Shown piece after piece: positions 58,413 to 64,000 of a stretch of 64,000 nucleotides of DNA. Source of the stretch: Pagrus major (Eukaryota > Chordata > Actinopteri > Spariformes > Sparidae). The notes beneath the pieces are model-generated. The model made no database searches. It was not told where the DNA came from and worked only from the letters and a program-made list of their open reading frames with translations. Made by a program: the position numbers and the translations under genes. The stretch is from the NCBI RefSeq assembly GCF_040436345.1, contig NC_133224.1, positions 8,486,741 to 8,550,740 on the forward strand, read 5' to 3'. Within the stretch, counting starts at the first letter, position 1. Each line of letters opens with the position of its first letter.

Positions 58413-60129
58413 GTTTTCAGAAGCAAGAAGATCCTGGAATTAATTACTCTTGTGTTTCTGTTTTCAGGTTGCCCTTGCAAATAAAAGATCTGTTCTGAAT
58501 TGAGTACTCCTGCCTGTTGCTGGTCTCTCAGAGTCTCGTGTAACAGCATGAGCTGTACTGTCCAACTCTTTTATAGCAGTACAGGAGTATCATTTTTCTG
58601 CCCTACTACTCATAAAACGCCTTACTTATCAGTCAAAAAAGATTAATCATCGACAGTACGTGAAATCCACACCCTGTTTAATATGTACAACAGGCAAAAA
58701 CTAATTCGGTCAATCTATCCCTACCTTCATTAAAGTCATGATGATATTATGTATATTTTGTGGATATTGTTTCAGAGTTTGTATTATTTAATGTGTTTCT
58801 GTAAACAATTTGTGCATTAATCAGACCACAGAGGGTAACTACAGCCTCAAAAAAGACCATAGACTTGAATCAACATGTCTTTAAAACACACTATCTTGCA
58901 TGAAGGTGGGGTTTATTGTTAGGCTGTTAGAAGTCACAGCCAGGTGTACCCAATGAACTGTCACCTGAGGATAAATTGCATTAAATGATACACATTTTCG
59001 CCATTTTGTATTATTTTGGAGGTGTCACCCCATTTTATAAATGACCCCTGGTGGAATATGAGATAACAAGTGCATTGTCCACCATCTCTAGTTCAAGCAG
59101 TGTAACTTTATCTGGGCGCATTAGCAGAAAAGAAAAGACATTTTTGTGGCTTACAGGTAAGAACTCCAAACCATTCGTTACCTGAAGCGAGTGACGATGT
59201 CGGTGCCTTCTTAATACCACCATGAAAAGTGTGAATCGTTACAGGAGAAGAAAAAATAGCTAAATTAGCCGTGTTTTATAGCCACTCGGCGAGCTAACCT
59301 GCCTGCTCTGCGCGCGGTGTAGCTAGCTAGCGTTAGCGCGGATGCTAATGCTAATTAATCACCAATGTTGACATGATTCCTCGCGTTAATTTCATATTAA
59401 CCATTTAGCTAGTTGATATGAAATTAACATGAGGTGGTTTATATTCAGATTATTCATCCCTCTTTCTATGTGCAGCAAGACAATGGAAAGGCATTTACCC
59501 CAACTGTTTATAAGTATTCATTTTAAAGCCTTATTTATTCTTCCACTGCATTTAAGACGCAAATGTACCAGGTATTTCCTCACTCACATCATATGCATTT
59601 GTGAGTTTCAGTCCTTCTGCTACTAAACAGATGTTTTACGAACCAAACTATGCATTATAGATGAGGTCCAAACAAGAAAAGCTATGGCCTAAGGTCATAT
59701 TGGCTCTACCAATCAGATTGAAATGCTGAAACCACATTAATACACCTGCAAATACAACGAACAAAACTCTTTTATCGTGGTACAATAGTAGGGACATACA
59801 TAGTACTTTTTCTAGAAGTTCAGTTGTGATGGTTTATAGATATTGCAACTAGATCACATCTGAGGACAATCTAGTGAAATCAGTGTCTGACAAATCAAGT
59901 ACTTTATAAGATTGACATGACAATTATTCTCTGTACTGGTTTGCGATGTAGGCCAGAATCACCAAATACACTCAGAAATATGACTTTATAAACAAAGATT
60001 TATATTCTGACAGTATACTTCATGTTGTCTGTGACTATGAAAAAGATATGAGTGTCTTCAGGGTGATTACCATTCATTTTTTGTGGGTTTTTCTTAAATT
60101 GAAAACATGTCTTTTGGGTATCTTTACAG
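58413..60129. promoter_or_regulatory. Divergent interval between TRIM-like A6 and homez
   Basis: The first 100 bp still resemble the 5' flanks of the array; then similarity fades. A short GC-rich, CpG-containing patch at about 59275-59345 (TAGCCACTCGGCGAGC, TGCGCGCGGTGTAGC) is the best candidate for the homez promoter and non-coding first exon. The splice acceptor for homez ends at 60129 (TTTACAG). The rest is A/T-rich and holds nothing I can name. Confidence 0.4.
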
Positions 60130-60144
60130 GAGTCATTTCCAGAG

Positions 60145-61425
60145 ATGAGGCAGATGAAGCAGAGAGCTGATGAAGGACTCCTCAGACAAAAGACACCTGA
60201 CGCTCGTGGAGGGGCAGAAATGAACGCAATGAACCAGATCAGTGCTCTGGTCCTCCCCCTGGTCTCCGATAGTAAGAGGCTTATGTGGGTCCAATCAAAC
60301 CAGATCAACCTACAGCTGGATGGAGCAACAGAGCTGGAAAAGGCCTTCGACAGGTTTCCATACTTGAAAGAGGACCAGACAGCTGCACTGGCGCAACGCT
60401 GCTCCCTTCACCCCGACCAGGTGAGGGTGTGGTTCATTGTGCAGAGGCTCCGCTATGGCATCAGCTGGGACTATAAAGACATCCTCAACGTTCGAAGGAA
60501 GCTCAAGGCAAGTCGGGGAAAGGAAGAGCTGCAAAAGGGTAGAGGAGAGAATAATAAATTCAAAAGAGAGGTAAAAGAGAGAAAAATGAAGCAGGAGCAA
60601 CCACTGAAGGAAAACAAGGACAGAAAAGTAGAACTAGAGGAAGACAAAAGTAACACACAGAAAAAGCGGAAAAGGGTGACAGTGAAAGACAAGATAGCAA
60701 AGAAGAGCAGGGTAGATGAGGGTGTTGTGGAAAGAGCAGGAGAATTAAACAGTGATGAAGTCAAGAAGACAGTTTTCACCAGAATGAAAAAGAAAGCAAA
60801 AATAAACAAAAGATTACTGTCCGATCAAGTGTGGCCTGACCACAAGAGCCTTGTGGTGCAAGATGAGACACTGGATGTGCTACCTTCACTCATACCCCTG
60901 ACCCAAACTCAAGCCCAGACCCCAGATACTCCCAGTACCCCTGTGAGAAGCGGCTTTAAGGGGAAAGCAGAAATGGAGGCTAAGCTGGACGGAGAAACAC
61001 ATGCAGCATCAAAAAACCCCAACGTCACTGATGTTGGCAGGCCGAAGGTGCTTGTGAATCTGCCCAATAATCCTGTCGTTGCAGACGGTTCGGCTCGGGT
61101 CCACTTCCACACAAAGACGCGGAGTCAGTTGGAGACGATGAAGGGATTTTTCTCAAACTGCCAGTATCCAGACAATGGCGACTACGACCTACTGGCGACG
61201 CTTGTTGGCCTCCCCCGCAGCAGGTTGGTTCAGTGGTTCGCCGACATGCGCTATTACGTCAAAAAACTAAAGCCGAGCTGGCTGACTCAGGAGCAGCATC
61301 AACAGGCGCTGGCCAACATCAGGTACCGGCAGTACCTGAGCACACTGGCGAGGGCACTGAAGCTGGAAAGGAGCGGGGGCCGTGGCGAGCAGGAAAGTGT
61401 GCAGGTGCCTCCAGAGAAGAAATGA
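60145..61425 (+). CDS. homez: HOMEZ homeobox protein (426 aa)
   Basis: This is a single coding exon after an acceptor at 60128-60129. The first homeodomain (about residues 48-108) has WVQSNQINLQL and the recognition-helix region DQVRVWFIVQRLRYGISW, matching human HOMEZ (WFMAQRLRCGISW). The second (about 320-385) has LETMKGFFSNCQYP, TLVGLPRSRLVQWFADMRYY, matching SFFLQCQW and GLPRPEIIQWFGDTRY. Between them is a long Lys/Glu-rich, probably unstructured and nuclear-localising stretch (about 110-230). The third homeodomain and acidic tail of the 550-residue human protein are not seen; the frame ends about 40 residues after the second. HOMEZ is a nuclear homeodomain protein of little-known function. 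The first in-frame Met after the acceptor is used, but Met26 or Met29 could also start the protein. Confidence 0.9.
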   Translation: MRQMKQRADEGLLRQKTPDARGGAEMNAMNQISALVLPLVSDSKRLMWVQSNQINLQLDGATELEKAFDRFPYLKEDQTAALAQRCSLHPDQVRVWFIVQRLRYGISWDYKDILNVRRKLKASRGKEELQKGRGENNKFKREVKERKMKQEQPLKENKDRKVELEEDKSNTQKKRKRVTVKDKIAKKSRVDEGVVERAGELNSDEVKKTVFTRMKKKAKINKRLLSDQVWPDHKSLVVQDETLDVLPSLIPLTQTQAQTPDTPSTPVRSGFKGKAEMEAKLDGETHAASKNPNVTDVGRPKVLVNLPNNPVVADGSARVHFHTKTRSQLETMKGFFSNCQYPDNGDYDLLATLVGLPRSRLVQWFADMRYYVKKLKPSWLTQEQHQQALANIRYRQYLSTLARALKLERSGGRGEQESVQVPPEKK

Positions 61426-62290
61426 GGCGGCAAACTCTGCACCTTCAACACCACTGATGTGGATCAAATGTTAACGTTTGGAAAAAAATGCACCAGGAGA
61501 CGGTTTTCGTGCATTGTTTGGGTTCAAGTTGTTTGTTACGTGGTTAATTCAACTTGAGAGACATTCTCATCTTTTGTATGCAATGTGTTGTTGCTACACT
61601 GTTTGTGTAAGTTAACATGTTTGTAAACGCATATGCACAGTTTTTTTTCAAATGATACTCATAGATGCCTGAGGAGTCACTATGTGCTGTGCAGATTTTT
61701 ATTGTCATTCAAGGAAAACACTTGAATTGTTTGTTGTTCAAACACAACTCTTCTTAGTTACATTAAAACCTTCGTAAACTAAAAAATGATTGAAAGATTT
61801 TTTTCTCCGTACTGCAATATTTCATCTTTCAAATGAGAAAACTGTGTTTCATGTCAAATAACCACATGATTTATCACCTGAAATCTCACAGCCAATGGAA
61901 ACACACAAGTTAATTCACATCAGATTATTAAAAATGTAGAACAACTCTAGGATATTACGTAGAATATATTGCACAAAAATAGATAAAACTACATTAATAT
62001 CTGTGACACACATTTGTTTCTTTTTTCTGTTACATTCAGTTTACGACTTGAAGTAAAGTCAGAATAATTAAGCCTAGAAGAATATGGTATACATTTATAC
62101 AATCACCTTGCATACCACTATCACTGTTCACATTTACAGACAGTATCTTACAGATGTTCATGCCAAAAAAAGTCTTCTTCCCCCCATTTTAAGGAAGTAA
62201 AACACAGAAGAATTATACAATACAATGGCTACCCAATGAGATACTAGTCACTCTTTGTTACGCCTAAAATGTGGGTCCGTCTTGGCTGCG
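61426..62290. other. Convergent 3' ends of homez and cideb
   Basis: homez has ATTAAA at 61762-61767. On the - strand AATAAA (TTTATT at 61698-61703) could end a cideb 3' UTR, in which case the two UTRs would overlap tail to tail. No ORF of note occurs. Confidence 0.5.
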
Positions 62291-63269
62291 TCAGTTCCAG
62301 TTGGCGTTGTACTCTGCCCTCTGTGGCTGCCAAAGCTCAGTGCCTTCGATAATGCGGCGGATCATGGAGGCGGAGGTGATAAGCAGGTGTCCAGCAGCTT
62401 GGAGGAGGGTGGAGGCTACACGCAGGGCTTCTCTGAAAAAACAGGACCGAGATAAAGTGTCATCACTTTGATAAGTACGTTTTTATCTCTGGCATTGTGC
62501 AGTTACTACAGACTTTGAAAAAGCATATTGCACTGTCATTTCTCATATATTTTGAGGGAGAAAAATAAAGTTAGATTAACAAAAAACACAGCCATGGAAA
62601 GTACATTTACTCGTAAAATTTCAGGGTACATTTCTTTTTTATGCAACTTTACACTTTTCAGAAGGAAATGCTGTTGTTTGACAGAAGTAATACTTTTCAA
62701 ATTAGGATTTTACATAAAACAGATTAAGAAAGAGTAAAAAGAAAGAGTATTTAAGACACTATCTTTTCTATGTAGCTCCTCTGTTGTGTCTTTTTTTGTA
62801 ATGACCTTCACCCCCTTCCCCTTCGCTTACCTGAGAACTTTCTTGGGCCCCAGACACTCGAAGTTAGCACTCACAGAGTAAAGGCCTTGAAACGTGGCCT
62901 TCACATTCAGGGAGCCAAACACATCCTTTGGGCTCATCCTGTAAAGGTCAAAGGTGACACGAGCGATGTCTTTCCCAGTCCGGGGCTTGCTGCGGTCTTG
63001 AGATTTGGGCACAAGTGAACCCTGGGAGATCAGAGACAACAGTCACATTAAATGAGCCTGTGCAGGGTATTTGGCTGTATCATGAATTACACTGATTTGG
63101 TCAAACATACTGGTTGTGGTCTCCATGTCTGTCCAGGCGTCAGGGCCATGAGCATGGTGTTGTCTGGCAGGGTCATGAAGAACTCGTCGGAGTCCACCTC
63201 TGTACCGTCCTCCTCACACACCAGAGACAGAGACAGTGCAGACAGGGACAGCAGCAAAGCCTGGCATAC
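62291..63269 (-). CDS. cideb: CIDEB, last three coding exons (5'-partial)
   Basis: Exons in transcription order are 63269-63111, 63021-62831 and 62432-62291, with GT-AG borders and matching phases, giving 163 residues. The first covers the second half of the CIDE-N domain (LVCEEDGTEVDSDEFFMTLP, LTPGQTW). The next two give CIDE-C: GKDIARVTFDLYRMSPKDVF, GSLNVKATFQGLYS, LGPKKVLREALRVASTLLQA, ending IEGTELWQPQRAEYNANWN. This matches mammalian CIDEB (DIARFTFDVYKQNPRDLFGS, LNVKATFYGLYSM) better than CIDEA or CIDEC. CIDEB acts at lipid droplets and the ER in liver and intestine, in lipid-droplet fusion and VLDL lipidation. The exon with the start of CIDE-N was not found up to 64000 and must lie further right. 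Confidence 0.93.
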
Positions 63270-64000
63270 CTACAGCACAGATTCAAGTTGCTCTGGATTA
63301 ATGTGAGAAAGCGAGAGAGATTAAATTTAAGACTCTTTCAGTACATTTAAACGCCTTTTTTCAGGGGAACTGGACTGCTTTTTAAGACTTTTCAAGACCT
63401 GCAGATACCCTGTTTTGTGATTTGTAGTGCTTAAATGGACCATGAATTCATGATGTTTGGTTTCCTTACATATGTTGATAAGGATAAAATATATCATGCT
63501 TGTTTATGCCATGTATATGCTCATTAAGTGTGCCAGTATCATGTGCTATGTTTATTAATATCTTATGCTGAACTTTCCCTGCGCTTAAGAAACACCTCAC
63601 CACCTGTTTTTTAGGAAGTGTCTCACTCAAGACTCGAGTGTAAAACAGGAAGTGAGGAGGCGAGACGCTCTAACTGTAGTATCTGTGACAAGAGGAACGG
63701 TGATGTTGATGTCTATGTCAGAAGATGTTTTTGTCTGATAAGAGGATATAGACACTTGAACTTTAACTGCCCCCTGAAAGAGGAACAGCGCTCCCATGTA
63801 AGCTTGAACTTTAGCTGATCTCTGAAAGAGGAACAGCGCTCTGTGTAAAAGTTAACACCCATTTTGCTTAATAAAAAGAGAGGAGACGGAAGGGACGAGC
63901 AGAGCGTTTTGGGGATATGTAACTCTGCACGTCTCCTGCCGCTCTCCTTGCATGTAAGAAATCGAACGCCTTGTCTGACTCTCTTTGTGTGTGTTTCTAA
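63270..64000. other. cideb: cideb upstream intron (in part)
   Basis: No exon carrying the N-terminal half of CIDE-N could be found on the - strand, so this is taken as intron running off the window. Its right part looks like a long terminal repeat. Confidence 0.55.
63470..64000 (+). mobile_element. Possible retroviral-type LTR fossil (partial, runs off the window)
   Basis: The stretch has the layout of a + strand LTR: a promoter-like part with a tandem repeat of about 55 bp (around 63740-63840, both units containing GAAAGAGGAACAGCGCTC), AATAAAA at about 63871, then a GA-rich and CT-rich tail. No coding part is in the window. The left end is approximate and the family is undetermined; whether it is a solo LTR or part of a longer element cannot be seen. 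Confidence 0.35.

Noticed and set aside
18119-58484. Many + strand frames of 60-148 codons opposite the TRIM-like genes
   Set aside because: They are antisense shadows of the B-box and coiled-coil codons and recur only because the genes do.
62255-62471. Overlapping + strand frames of 66 codons
   Set aside because: They lie antisense to the last cideb exon, which is well supported on the other strand.

Overview
The window is nuclear DNA of a ray-finned fish, probably a percomorph-like teleost with a compact genome. The evidence is GT-AG introns of about 0.1-1 kb, vertebrate single-copy genes (slc7a8, nedd8, gmpr2, homez, cideb), teleost-type short inverted-repeat DNA transposons, and a large lineage-specific TRIM expansion. 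No bacterial operons, CRISPR arrays or RNA genes were seen.

Layout. (1) 1-8.2 kb: the 3' two thirds of slc7a8 (LAT2 amino-acid exchanger, + strand), eight coding exons and a long 3' UTR. (2) 8.2-10.7 kb: gene-poor spacer with two non-autonomous DNA transposons. (3) 10.7-16.2 kb: a divergent pair, nedd8 (- strand, four exons) and gmpr2 (+ strand, nine coding exons), sharing a roughly 0.5-1 kb promoter region. (4) 17.6-58.4 kb: a tandem array on the - strand of thirteen intact single-exon TRIM-like genes and two truncated relics. (5) 60.1-61.4 kb: homez (+ strand, one coding exon). (6) 62.3-63.3 kb: the last three coding exons of cideb (- strand). The window ends in its upstream intron, beside an LTR-like fossil.

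The array is the remarkable part. Each protein has B-box 1, B-box 2, a coiled coil and a divergent PRY-SPRY (B30.2), but no RING. There are two C-terminal types. Type A (six copies, 515-532 aa) ends near ITKVxCELL; type B (seven copies, 513 aa) ends in ITEVFCELI. Both carry an extra cysteine module, two CxCG motifs about 22 residues apart, just before the last SPRY strand. From about 36.8 to 58.4 kb the types alternate B,A,B,A with a period near 5.85 kb. The N-terminal halves are almost identical across types, whereas the SPRY halves differ by type and the stretch between the CxCG motifs differs between copies. This fits birth-and-death evolution with gene conversion and suggests an innate immune role, which is inference. 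A 3.65 kb duplication near the left end copied part of the gmpr2 3' UTR along with a relic and an intact gene.

NEDD8, GMPR2, SLC7A8, HOMEZ and CIDEB all lie on human 14q11.2-q12, so the single-copy genes form a conserved syntenic block into which the TRIM-like array has expanded between gmpr2 and homez.
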